Part shown: piece by piece, positions 22,911 to 34,700 of the stretch
How the letters are laid out: each line of letters starts with the position of its first letter
Position numbering within the stretch: the stretch's first letter is position 1
Program-made: the position numbers and the translations under genes
Notes under the pieces: model-generated
Databases searched by the model: none
Seen by the model: the letters and a program-made list of their open reading frames with translations, nothing else
What the model was told of the DNA's origin: nothing
Source of the DNA: Ilex aquifolium
Taxonomy: Eukaryota; Streptophyta; Magnoliopsida; Aquifoliales; Aquifoliaceae
Length of the DNA stretch: 64,000 bases
Direction: 5' to 3'
Assembly (NCBI GenBank): GCA_951799425.1
Contig: OX637399.1
Location: forward strand, 33,701,701 to 33,765,700

Positions 22911-24365
22911 AAGATATTCTTAGTGCTCTGTGGTTGGATCGGAGCATTACATACCAAAATGATGCAGATCTCCAAACTTGAAATGATATATTGAGACATA
23001 TCATAGTGATTAAATTCATCAATGTACTCATACTTCATATTTTTGTTTCCGCTCCGACCAATAATATAGCAGTATGTAGGTCCCACACGTCTTGAAAATC
23101 CATGAGAGTGGAATTGTTGAAGTCATCACGAAAAGTGATGCTATTGAATCAATGTGAAATCTTCTTCAAATAAGATGTTTCTGATCTTTTTCCATCTTCT
23201 GATAGTGCTTTATTTAACTGCTCTGTTTGTGTTTATTTGATTTTGCGAGGATGCTCAAATGTGATGCAAGCTTAAGAAATAAGTGATGAATGTTAATGAG
23301 GTAGAAATAAAAAATATGTTTCAGTATATGAGATGGTACTTTCTATACTCATGTCATTGCTGATTGAACAATTTTTATGTATTGAGTTACATCACTGGAA
23401 AGGGTTGGCACATCACTGGAAAGAGTTACATAACAATTTTTATTTATGTGGCCGTTTGTGTGTGTGCATCTCTGTTTTTCTGTGGGTGCGTCTGTGTGTG
23501 TCGCTGATTTTATTTTCATGCTATTACATGTGCTGAGGTACTGTATCCTGTTTGATCAGAGCTGTTTGAATGATCTCACCAACCACAGCCACCACATGTT
23601 CGATGAAATTTCTCAAAGAGCCACGGACAAACTACATTCGCTGCCACCACCACTGGTAACTACCCTTCCACCCCCATCTTTGACTCTTTCCCTTCACCTC
23701 TCTGTACTCACACGAATAGCACAACACAACACACATACACACCCAACACAGGCACACATCATACAAAATGTATTTTTTTTATTTGAATACAAAATTGTTA
23801 TGATTTGGTCCATTATATCTTCATCAGTTAGTTTATGTCTATTTTCTTCACCATTCAATAGGAAACCAAGGATGCTGATAATCTTCTTCCTTGCCTGTAA
23901 CATATTTCACTTAATCAATATAGAGACTCACCTCATTTTAGACTAGAAACAGACATATATTTAGGCAATATACCCGACACCCCCTATTATAATTTGTGCT
24001 AGGAAGGTTGATAGGCAATGAAAGGGTTCCTAATACAAGCTTCAAGAATTCACTCATGAATGTCTGAGTTATTGATCCAGATTCTATACCAGCAATTTGC
24101 TTGAGAGATGATAGGAATGCCATCTGGACAAATATAGGTAACACTCATAGATTAAAACAGAGAGCTGACGAAATATAACTTAAACAAAATTATATAACTA
24201 TGTGTTTTCTTGAATGTCAATGACTTTGTTGTCCCAATTGCTTAGGTGGGATCTCATGAATTCATCTATTTTTGGCAGAAGTTGGTCTCTAATCATGGTG
24301 GGGCTAACAAGAGCAAGCAAGGACCCTCTCATGTTTTTGTGAATGGAACCATGAACAATAGCAAT

Positions 24366-25350
24366 GTACTCCACCACCACCACCACCACCACCACCAAGC
24401 ACCCCTACCCCTGCACCTCCAACTGATCAAGGTGAGTCAAAAGTTTTGATTTAGTTTTTCATACTGTCCCAAAAAAATTGGCATATAACCTATTATGACA
24501 ATGCACATGGAAAACCAAGCAAAGTGGGAATGAGAAGTGGTAAACTTGCTGAGAGGTGTAAAATAGTGTTAGATTTGTCTCCTATGAACTTTTTATATGG
24601 GGTTTGTATCTCTTTAAGCTCACAATTAGATCTAACACCTTTAGCTATACTTTTTAGAGCCTCAAACAGAGAGGTGTACTCTATATTTGGTTTCGATATT
24701 ATGTGTACCTTAATGCAGTGTATGGCAGGAAATGGAGGATTGAAGAACACAACAAAAATAGCAGTCATCACTGTATCAACAGCAGCAGGTGTAGCCGTCT
24801 TCGATTTATGGGTTTACCTATGTCTTTGCAGCAAAAGAGAACTGAAAGGTTAGACTTTATCGCATAGAATGGTGAAGTTATCACTGTATTTGATTCTCAT
24901 TTGCTCAGCAGATCCTGAAATAGGGGAAGCAATTTTGTTAGGAAGTGTTCATGGGAGAGAGCAGGACGAAAGTGGAGAGATGCAGTACTTCAACCTAGCT
25001 ACCATAAAGGCTGCTACAAATGATTTCTCGGCAGCAAATAAGCTCGGACAAGGTGGATTTGGACCTGTCTACAAGGTAAAGAACATAATTGCAACATATT
25101 TTTTGAACTATAGCAAATCGTAGTTTTGGTTAAGCAGTTTAATGAAATGCATTCAAGGCAAGCTGTATGGTGGAAATGAAGTAGCAGTTAAAAGGCTTTC
25201 TATGAACTCCGGGCAAGGTCTTGAAGAGTTCAAAAATGACGTAAAGTTAATCATAAAACTTCAACATAAGAATCTGGTTAGGCTTTTGGGTTGCTGCATT
25301 GACAAGAATGAAAAGCTCTTCATCTATGAGTACATGGCCAACACTAGACT
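24366..25350 (+). pseudogene. Captured receptor-like kinase fragment (CRK/DUF26 type)
   Basis: Exons joined by GT-AG-like introns: Pro-rich stalk ending 24431; 24729-24848 (one membrane-spanning segment, IAVITVSTAAGVAVF, then basic residues); 24912-25075 (FNLATIKAATNDFS and the Gly-rich loop LGQGGFGPVYK); 25158-~25350 (VAVKRLS with the ATP-binding Lys, then [13 protein letters not shown] and LFIYEYMAN). This is the layout of cysteine-rich or S-domain receptor kinases. The extracellular domain and everything after kinase subdomain V, including the catalytic loop, are missing. At the last acceptor (TTCAAG|GCAAG) strict AG splicing shifts the frame. It is a typical gene fragment carried by a Helitron and cannot encode an active kinase. 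Confidence 0.85.
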
Positions 25351-27635
25351 AGAACCATCACCAATCACTTATCTCACCCATCATGGGTTGAGAACTTCAT
25401 ATCTATAAAATATTTTTCAATATATCATCTATCATAAATTTAAGTATAAATTTATTATACACTAACGGTGACTCCGTGTAATACAAACTGTACCCATATC
25501 TTTGTTGTGATTAGTTGTTCATGTAAGAAAAATAGTATTTGGTTGTTTTAGATGCATAAAAGGGACATGATGTTTATTTTTTAATCACACCCACTTTACT
25601 TGATCCTTTGTATAGGAAGCACATATTGGTTTGTGGGTCTTCATTTAGAATAGGCAACACACTTTGATTGGTGCAATATAACTTGAGCTATGTTAAGTGG
25701 GTTTCACAGTTTATTTGTTTAATTAATATTATATAAAAGGTGGATTGTTTAATTACCGTTTGGTTATAAAAGTAGGGTTATCTCCATTTTTTTCATTAAA
25801 ATTTGTCTTCACTTGAATCTTTACCGTGAGTGTGTTAAAGGACGCAATTTACACTTTCAACTTAGTGTGCGTCCAAGTTCAGTACTTGCCCTTTCTCCTC
25901 TCTCTCCCTCTTTTCTATCTCTCTCCAATCACAATGCCTGCAGTCACCAGAGGCGACCCAGCGATTGGAGAACACTGAGGTAGATATATGTTCTCTGTAT
26001 ATCAATTTGAATATAAATTGCATATGTTTATATATGTATATATCTATCTATATCGTTTCTCCCCCCCCTCTCTATCTTCATCTCTTTCTCCCTCTCTGTA
26101 AACAGCATATCACACGCACACAGTACACCCACACACATAACACACACGCATAGCACACTAGACGCATTGAATTTTGGGGTTTGGTATTTGTGGTTCCAAT
26201 TTGGATTACACATATTGATTGTGTTTATGTTTTCTATTTATCTGCTTGGTTATGGATTACACAGTGAATGTGCAAGATTGAGTAATTGTTACACATATCT
26301 ACTTGCAATTTAGTAATTAATTTTTTATTTTTGCAGTTAGTCGCGGGAAATTTATTTTTATGAAAAGATCCAATTTTAACTTCGACATCGACCATGCAAT
26401 CAAGAGAAAATCAGTGTTATGCCGCAACCTGTTATTGTTTAGAGCGGTGGGTGGTCTCTATTGGTTGCCAAAAAGTATGCATTTAAACTTCTTTATAATT
26501 AGGGTTCGATGAGTAATCAGTTTTATAGGTATTATTTTGTTAATTTTTTTTTATTAGTTGAATATGGGTTGTGGTTTGATTTCATCTTTCAAGTTTCAAT
26601 TACTTCTTAAGATTGTGAAATGGCCCGAGTTGGGTTTGTTGAATTTGAATATTTTGTTTACTTGAAATTTAATGATCAGCTTAATGTTAATTAATGGATG
26701 GATGGTTGTTTCATGCTAAAGCTAATTGTAATGGATTAATTATGGAATTGGCGCAAATAACTTTGCTGACAAGTTGTTTGAACAAAATTTAGATGTTAAG
26801 CTTATTAGGAGGATGAACGCACTCACCTAAGTGTTATACCTAAAATTATAGGCATTTAAAAATTCCTATAAATGATGATTGAGAAACATTGATCTTTTTC
26901 GTGTTTCCCGGTCAATTCAAAATATTGCATGATCTTTGATGACATCATAGTTTTTGATATAGATTATAGATATAGATTATTCAAGTAGAAGATTGAAAGG
27001 TGATGTTATGATATTATGAGGGCCTCAATTGTGCTTTGTTTTTGCATCAAGCAGGGATTGGAAGATGGTGAACGATTGGCTGCACTAGGTAAGGACCCAT
27101 GGAAGTCTTTTCTCATTTAGGTGATATTGATTTTAATAATTGACAATTGTTGCATGTATTGATGCATTTTTTTATTGATTTCGTTTCATAAAAGAAGGAT
27201 GGAAATGTGATGAATGAATACAAGCTTTAAGGTGGACTTGTATAATCATGAGTGACAACCAATTTTCTTTTAGGCACGAGTATTATCTTGGCAAATTGTG
27301 TGTTTGTTGGTAAATTATTATTTAGAGGAAGGATTGTGACATGAATGGTTAATATTATGATGTTGATTTGAGTATGATTATGAGATATATAACCTTTGTA
27401 AGTTGAGATTTTCTTGGACTACTATTTTTAAAAGAAACTCTGTCAATTTTTTTTTTTAAAATAGAGAAGACTAGATTGATGTGTATCTATGTTCAGTGTT
27501 TGATTGTTTCGTGTTCAAGAATAATGTTTTTTTTTTAATTACACAGATTCTGCAGACACGGATTATGGGGGTAGTTTAGGTTTTCAGTTTAGTACACGTC
27601 CCAGTTTAGTGTTCGATTGTTGTTGAATTGCACCA

Positions 27636-27661
27636 TGCCTTCAGGCACGGGTTACCCCTAG
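27636..27661 (+). other. Helitron 3' terminal hairpin and CTAG end
   Basis: TGCCT-TC-AGGCA, then CGGGTTACCC and CTAG, with T as the next (host) base. This matches the Helitron 3' rule of a short GC-rich hairpin about 10-12 nt before CTRR. Confidence 0.85.
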
Positions 27662-28498
27662 TAACAGATAACCGTCCCATCATCTAACATATAGTTGTCT
27701 TTCCTATGGAAGGAAAAAGCAAATTGGAAAGTGCCACCTAGAGGTTGGTCAAAATAGAGCACCCTATTCAAATTTTACATGATGTAGCTTCCTTGATGTT
27801 TCTTTTTCCTCCTCAAATAAGAAGTCTTTTGTTTAGTGTAAATGATTTAGTAAAAGGTTTTAGTATGTGTAGAATTATTTTTTATTTTTTCTGGATATTG
27901 ACGTTCTAAAATACATCTCCATGTCTAGCTGTCAAACGAGAGTTGCAAAGGCAAATAAAAGTTAAAAAAATTCTTGGGACCAATTGTAATGTTTTCAAAA
28001 AAATTAATTTTATTTGAAAATTCTTAGATAAGTTTTATTTTTTAATTTTTTTTGGTGTTGATAAAATTTATTTTTGTCTAAAAAATTGATGAAAAAATCG
28101 CCTAATAAAGTCTAAATCTAAACAAATCAGACATCTTTTTCTCTAAAATTAAAAATAATTGAGATTTTCAAGCTCCAAATGTGCCCAATATATAAGTTGT
28201 ATTGTATTAAAATTTATTCAATTTATAATGAGTTTATTTGTATTTATTATGTGTTAATTTATTTTTTAATAAATTAATGGATCCGTTAATTTTTTATTAG
28301 AATATTTTAAATTTAACCCAAATTCATTCCATTTAAAAAAAAAAAACCAAATTCATTAATTTTATGTGGACTTTGTATGACGAATTCACATACGTAATCC
28401 TAAGTTCCGAGGTAGACCCCACTGAATTTTAAAATAAGTACGCAACACCAGAGAATAGGAGTGGGTGGAGAGAGAGAAAGAAAGGGAGAGAGAGAGAG

Positions 28499-28653
28499 AT
28501 GGCGAAGTTGTTCCTAAAACAAGCAGAGCAGTACTTGGTGGGTCGGCCGAGTTATCCAGAGGAACTCTTCCGATTCATCGCGTCGAAGACACCCAATCAT
28601 GATCTTGCATGGGATGTGGGCACCGGCAGTGGTCAGGCTGCAAAAACTGTGAG

Positions 28654-28691
<38 letters not shown>

Positions 28692-30408
28692 GGTATGTAT
28701 ATGTAAATGATGTCACGCGTTTAAGGTATTTGAAGGTAAAAATCAGAAACCTCTAATGGTTAAGATTCCTATTTTTCCCTAAACAAAATCTCCAAAATAT
28801 ACTTTTGCTTGATGATGATGGTATTGAAAACCCAGAATAGCCTTTTTTTTTTGTCTAGACTTGCACCGACTATTCTCTTGACTCAGTTCCTTGAGCTGAG
28901 TTAGAGTAGAATAAAGATGGTTAGTCCTTAGAGGTGTATGAATGAATTGAACTTGAGATCTCTTGATTATCAAAGTTCAAACTTAACCTCTGAACCAACC
29001 AAAATCGCATTTGTGCTTCGTATTAGGACACCAATGGTAAAAGCTTGTTGGGTAGCATTTCATCATTAGATGTAACAATCACTTCAAAAAAAATTTGTGT
29101 CTAATACTTAAGTATTTTTGGTGATCTGAAAGTTCACCCATTAAAGATCCCTGTCCTGCCCATCCGGGTATACTTTTTTTTGGTAAGTTTGAGAAATTTG
29201 ATTGGATGAAATCATGTTTTGTAGTCAAAATTATAGGAATTTTCAAAATAAGGAGAGATGATTTCCCAAGCTTTCTCCTCTTATTTGATTGTTGTATATG
29301 TTTAGGTATCCATGTATGGAGTTGACTAAATTGATATGATGTTGAAAATTCAACAGATGAAATTGATGAAATGGAAAGCTGAGGACATGAACTGAGAATT
29401 CATGTCAAATACAGTTAACCCCCAAAAAATTAACATGTGGATGTGGAACTGTTTAAGTTCATCTGAAAATAAGTATGACATTATTTGGAAAAAGATAACG
29501 AAATGGCGAAACATCATTCCTGTAGTTAATCCTAAAAAAAACCAAGATAGGATTTTGTTGAGTAGAGTTGGTTGATCATTTGGAGTCGGTTGATCAATAT
29601 TAAATCATCCGTCGTGAATTCGAGTATGACCCACTATGTAGAAGTGGTCGCCCACCAATTACTAGGAGATTATTTACCATCGAGTAAAATTGAGAAGTGA
29701 ATTGGAGGGGTTTGGAATGTGACATAATTTTCTTCGCTTGTTTTGCAACATGAATGTTTGAAACAGTTAGCTGGGATATACAAGAAGATCATAGCCACTG
29801 ACACTAGTCCAAAGCAACTGGAATTTGCACCTAAGCTCCCAAACATTCAATATCAGTGTACCCCTCCCAACATGTCCATGGCTGATGTTGAACAAGTTGC
29901 AGCACAAGGAAGTGTTGATTTAGTGGCCATAGCTCAAGCCATGCACTGGTTTGATCTCCCTAGCTTCTATCAACAAGTGAAGTGGATACTCAAGAAGCCT
30001 CATGGAGTGATTGCTGCATGGTGCTACACAACACCTGAGGTCAATGACCGCGTTGACTCTGTCTTTCAACCCTATTACACCATTGATGTTGAGCCTTACT
30101 GGGAACCGGAGCGTAAATTGGTGGATGACAAGTACACGAGCATTGATTTCCCATTCGAGCCGGTGGACGGATTGGAGGGGACGGGGCCATTTGAGTTCAA
30201 AACAGAGAGGTTGATGGATCTTGATGGCTATTTTACATACTTAAGATCATGGTCGGCATATCAAACTGCAAAAGGGAAGGGTGTGGAGCTGTTGAGTGAT
30301 GAGGTTATAGAGAAGTTTAAGAGTGCATGGAGTGAAGATGGCAATGGCCAAAAGGTTGTGAAGTCTCCTATTTATTTAAGGATGGGGAAAGTGGGAAATC
30401 TCAATTAA
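28499..30408 (+). CDS. SAM-dependent methyltransferase, copy C
   Basis: Exons 28499-28648 and 29767-30408, phase 0, 263 residues. It lacks the five-residue N-terminal repeat of copies A and B and runs four residues longer at the C-terminus (GNLN). SAM motif [11 protein letters not shown] at about residues 33-43; AQAMHWFD and PYWEPERK are kept, so it looks closest to the ancestral form. The intron (1118 bp) has the full SINE but not the MITE. A (GA)n leader precedes the ATG. Where A and B have AATAAA, copy C reads AAAAAA (about 30499), so it must use another poly(A) signal. The frame and splice sites are intact. Confidence 0.88.
28853..29010 (-). mobile_element. Most complete SINE copy, intron of copy C
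   Basis: Minus strand: GGTTCAGAGGTTAAG (box-A-like), AAGTTCAATTCATTC (box-B-like), ending GCAAGTCTAGAC plus an A-tract. It retains the 20 bp missing in A and B. A tRNA origin is inferred from the two boxes. Confidence 0.6.
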
Positions 30409-31010
30409 GGAAGAAAGTTGGGCTGCATCAAATTAGTCATTTACATTGATGTAAAGCAACTTTGTTTGCATCTGTAAAACTAATTGTTGGATTTCATGAA
30501 AAAAATGATTATAACCTCGATTCTAATATAATAGCTCTATGTATTGATGGACTTGTACCTCATATTGAGATTTTTCCCTAGCTAGCCAGCCACTCCTGAA
30601 CCCGAATATTCCTTAATTCAGGAATCAGAGAGCTAACCAACCGTTTGATAGACTTTTTGGTCCCTAAAAAATGATTAGGTGTATACATTTTTGTCATAAT
30701 TTGAGGTATTAGGGTTAATTACACTTTCTTCTCAAACTATGAGATTTGCCACTTTTTTCCCTCAATTAATTAGAGTATTTAACATTGTTATCTCAACAGT
30801 CTAAATTGATTTACACCATTCAAAAGATAAAATATTCATGATCTTGTGGACGAACAAATGTCTACGTATCGGGACAAAGTGGAATAAATCACGTAGTTTC
30901 GAGAGTAAAGTAAATAACTCTTAGTAATTTTTTTAACAAAATTTAATCCGTCAATATTAAATTAATAATTATACTTTAATTTAATATACAATGTTGAGAA
31001 ATATAATAGT
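30409..31010 (+). other. 3' flank of copy C
   Basis: 3' UTR and tail matching copies A and B until about 30830, then unrelated AT-rich DNA. No gene seen. Confidence 0.6.
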
Positions 31011-31565
31011 TAGGGTTAATTATATTGGAAGTCCCTAAAATATGTGATTTGTCTCATTTTAATCCCTAATATTTCAATTACATTATTTGAGTTCCTGAAA
31101 TATTAAATATGTTTTTATGTGATCCCTCAAGCAGACAACATCCAGATTGTTAACGATTTTTTATTATAAACTTGTCACGTAATACCTAAATATGGACAAA
31201 AAAATAATTTAAATGACTCTTGACTAAATTTCTACCCAAATTTTAGTCAAAAAACTACTAAAATTACATAGTTTTGATTATGAACTATCCAAATTTTGGT
31301 CAAAAGTTACCCATATTACACATTTTCAGTCAAGAGCTACCCAAATTTTGATCAAAGGGTAGCCAAAATTATTTTTTGCCCATATTTAGCTATCACATGA
31401 CAAGTTTATGGTCAAAAATCATTAGCAATTTGGATGTTGTCTGCATGAAGGACCACATAGAAACATATTCAATACTTTAGGGACTAAAATGATATAATTT
31501 AAATATTAGAGACTAAAATGAGATAAACTCTTTACTTTGAGAACCTTAGTGTAATTAACCCTAAT
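31011..31565. mobile_element. TIR element upstream of FIS1
   Basis: Starts TTAGGGTTAATTATA and ends TGTAATTAACCCTAA. Inner segments near the ends (CTAAAATGTGA-type at left, GGGACTAAAATGATA at right) also pair as inverted copies. No coding capacity. The TSD was not resolved because both flanks are TAATA-rich. It ends 168 bp before the FIS1 ATG. Confidence 0.6.
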
Positions 31566-31632
31566 AATAATGGCGTCATTTGCAACAGGTGCCACTTTCT
31601 CCAAAACGACCCAGCGACACGAACCCGAAACC

Positions 31633-31642
31633 AATATATAGA
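31633..31642 (+). promoter_or_regulatory. Possible FIS1 TATA box
   Basis: ATATATAGAG about 95 bp before the FIS1 ATG, followed by a CT-rich leader. It is the only TATA-like site between the TIR element and the start codon. Confidence 0.45.
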
Positions 31643-31732
31643 GAGCCCTCCTCTCCTCCTCTTGATTTCCTTCTTTCTTGGTTCATTCCTTCGTGGTCTC
31701 TATTGGTTTTGCTTCTTGAAGCAAAAGAAAAC

Positions 31733-34700
31733 ATGGAGGCCAAGATCGGGCAATTCTTCGAGTCAGTCACCTCCTTTTTCAGCGGCGGAGATCAGATCCC
31801 TTGGTGCAATCACGACATCATCGCCGTAAGCATTCCCATTTCTCCAGTATTTTTTTTTATGTTTGGATCTTCTGCGAAAAATTATTTATTTTCTGATCAA
31901 GTGTACGATGTCCTTAAATTCAAACTCACGACCTTGCTAGCCTCTGAATTTTGCGTCAAATGTACAAAATTCGTAAGAAGTATAAATTTGTTCAGCATTA
32001 AACGATATGCTTTTTCAAACCTAAGGGTTGTAGATGACGAATTGGATTGCTTATGAAGTTTTCCTATTGTGATAATACTACATACATTTTTTACAGCATA
32101 TCTAATAGGAATTTCGCCTGAATTTTGGGTCAAATGTACAAAATTTGTAAGAAGTATAAATTTGTTCAGCATTAAATGATGTGTTTTTTTAATGTTGTTT
32201 CAAAACTAAGAGTTGTAGATGACGAATTGGATTGCTTATGAAGTTTTTCTATTCACTACATACATTTTTTTTACAGTATCTAACAGGAATTGCATGAGTC
32301 GCCTGTTCTTTACTTTGCTTTCTATTTTGTGTTATTACTTGCTCTTGGTCCTTCAGGTATTTCGGGTTTGATAATTTTGAGCTTGTGAAAGGTTGAGCTG
32401 AGTCTCGTGGCTTTTGGGTCAATTTGGATTTTCTTCTGAATTTATCATGTTTGTGTTCATGGATGCCATGTTATATTATATCAATCATTTATTAGGAAAA
32501 GGAAATTGACAGGATGTTGTGCAGAATGGATGTGGCAGAGAAGGGCTTCTGCAGTACTATGGTATGATGGAGTTCCTGCTAATTTGAGGGGAAGCTCTAT
32601 AATACCGTTAAAAGAGAGTGCGTGCATTATGGTACAAAATAGTGGGGAATTAAAATATTATTAACCATGAATACCGCCCAACCAAGGATGCAAAGAGTAC
32701 ATGAAATATTAAATAGGAATTTGGAAGTGGCTCTAATTGAGGATAAAAAAAGCGGAAAGTCCTTTGAGAAGGTTAAAGTCATTCCTGGTGTGGTCTAACT
32801 AAAAAACAGGTAAAGATGTGAGAAAATTGGTTGAAGTTGAGAGTGCCAAAGTATAAGAGCATGAATCAAAGAATGTAGGTTGAGGCCCTGAGAAACGACA
32901 TGATGGCCTTGAAGGAGCAGGGAGTATGGCTCTACAAAAAACCAGTTGGAAAAGATTCATGTAACATATCCCAAGGAGTGGTGATTTAGATTGTTGGTGT
33001 CAGTTGAGCTGAAACATAAAAATGACCAAGTTGCTATTGATGTACTGAATCTGCTGCTATTGATCAATTCGTGTCACAGTTGAAATTGTCTTTCCATCAG
33101 TTGGAAAAAAAAAAAAAGCCACATGCATTCAAGTATTTCTCTTCCGTGCTTTGATGTGGGACCTTAATCTTTTGTTTATTGGCAGGGCTGTGAAAGAGAA
33201 GTTGCTGAGACTGCGAATGGTGTCTCAGATGAACGTAAGAATGAAAGCATTATGCGGCTATCCTGGGCTCTGGTTCATTCTAGACAACCGGAAGATGTGC
33301 AGCGTGGGATAGCTATGCTCGAAGGTAGGATAAATCCATTCAACACTGAAATGTTTTCCTTTCCTCGTAATGACTATCTAGTTTAATTTGGTTCACATTT
33401 TCTAGTCCCCAGTTTGTGAAATCCTTGTGGATAAATTTCACCATTAACAATGACATATTATTCAACATCCAGTTTTACTCTATTCTAATGTGATTGATCA
33501 TTCTTGAATTGTCCTTCCTGCCATCTTTGATGACTGTTCCTTATTTTGTAACACTTCCAAAAAACTATGATTTGAATTCATTCTGATCATCATTGATAGG
33601 TTGAGATGGTTTTCCATCATTCTAGAAATCCATCTGTAAAGTGTAGTAATCAATTTGATGAAACTCCTTATCAAACCATTGGTGCGGTCTATCTAGCTTT
33701 TTTTCCAAGTTGGTTATTTCTTGTCTCTATACTTCAGCTTGAGAGGGAGTGTTAAGAGTGCTACTTTCTTATTATTCTACTTGTCTGTTATGTTACTTTC
33801 CTATTGTTCTACTTTCTTAGTATGTCATTTTCCTGTTATACTCTATTTTCCTAATATTGTAATTTTTTTCAACATCAACCTAATATAAATAGACGATATA
33901 GGCAATACACTTCCTACAGAACAACATATTTCTTCCTCTCTTATTCTTCTTCTCTTTCTTTCCCTAAACCCTAATATTCAGTTATTTAAGTTTCAAATGA
34001 AATTATTCAAGAACATTTGTTTTTTATCATCCATTAAAAGGTTTAGTAATTAGGTTATGTTTATACTCATTTTGAAACATCCACAAGCCTTCCATAACCA
34101 AACATGAATTTTTCTATCATTTCTCTCTCATGCTTAATTACATTATTTGCCTATATGATAATTCCTATATCTTTTTTTTTTTGAACCTTAGTTTGATGTT
34201 CCTAATTTTTCATAGTGCACTTCGACATTTTTATCTTGGCTATTCTTATAGAAATCAGCAGTGTCTTTTTGGGACAACTGCTCAAGAATTAGACACACAC
34301 ATGTATGTATGTAAGTTCTATAGATGATGATAGTTTCCAAAGACATGGACATAGAAGTACTGTGTAGTGCTATGAAGTTTTGCAAGGTCACCTATCATTT
34401 TCATCTCAACCCTGTTGTTTGTCTATGTGTTTAAAGTGTAAAGGAAAAGAAAAATGAAAAATTAATGCATCATTGTCTTACTAAAAATTTATTCTCCTTT
34501 TTGGCCGCTAATTTTTTGACAAAGAAAATCCTCAAAACTTTAGGGCATGCATCCACTATTTTTTCAGCGAATATTATTTTATCGGGTGCCTGATAGTTTG
34601 TTTATCCTAATCAATTGGAACTTGCCCATGAGGGAATAGGGAAAATGATAAGAACAGACTATAGTTTTCCCATTATGTAAACATTTTTGTGATTGAAAGC

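Larger units (their letters stand above)
18500..27661 (+). mobile_element. Non-autonomous Helitron, 9162 bp
   Basis: Copy A/B junction DNA (CTCAA|TAACAG) is split at B/C: CTTAA lies before 18500 and TAACAG starts at 27662, so the segment sits between A and T with no target duplication, as Helitrons do. The 3' end is CTAG, preceded 11 nt upstream by a TGCCT/AGGCA hairpin. The 5' end reads TTTATAATATAAAACAG, one base from the usual TC start. No Rep-helicase frame is seen, so it depends on another element. It carries kinase exons (24366-25350) and, internally, a second pair of Helitron-like ends. Stretches without a gene (19400-22840, 25351-27630) hold AT-rich DNA with unrecognised content. Confidence 0.87.
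6811..30830 (+). repeat. Three-copy tandem duplication of a methyltransferase locus
   Basis: Copy A is 6811-12842, copy B 12843-18499 and copy C 27662-30830. A and B match through exon 1, intron, exon 2 and about 3.2 kb of 3' DNA once insertions are removed. B and C match from TAACAGATAACCG (12843 and 27662) to about 30830, where C's similarity stops. The A/B junction (GAGCTCAA|TAACAG) is rebuilt at B/C if the Helitron is removed, so both junctions arose from the same tandem arrangement. A's own upstream flank is replaced by other transposon DNA before 6811. Confidence 0.9.

Noticed and set aside
24246-24449. Poly-His frame near 24370
   Set aside because: The same CCA repeat read one frame off from the Pro-rich stalk of the kinase fragment.
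18500-27661. Autonomous Helitron with RepHel
   Set aside because: No Rep or helicase frame of any length on either strand.
31580-31732. Upstream in-frame ATG extending FIS1 by 51 residues
   Set aside because: The extension is Pro/Ser-rich and unlike any FIS1; it overlaps the TATA-like site and leader, and the conserved N-terminus begins at 31733.
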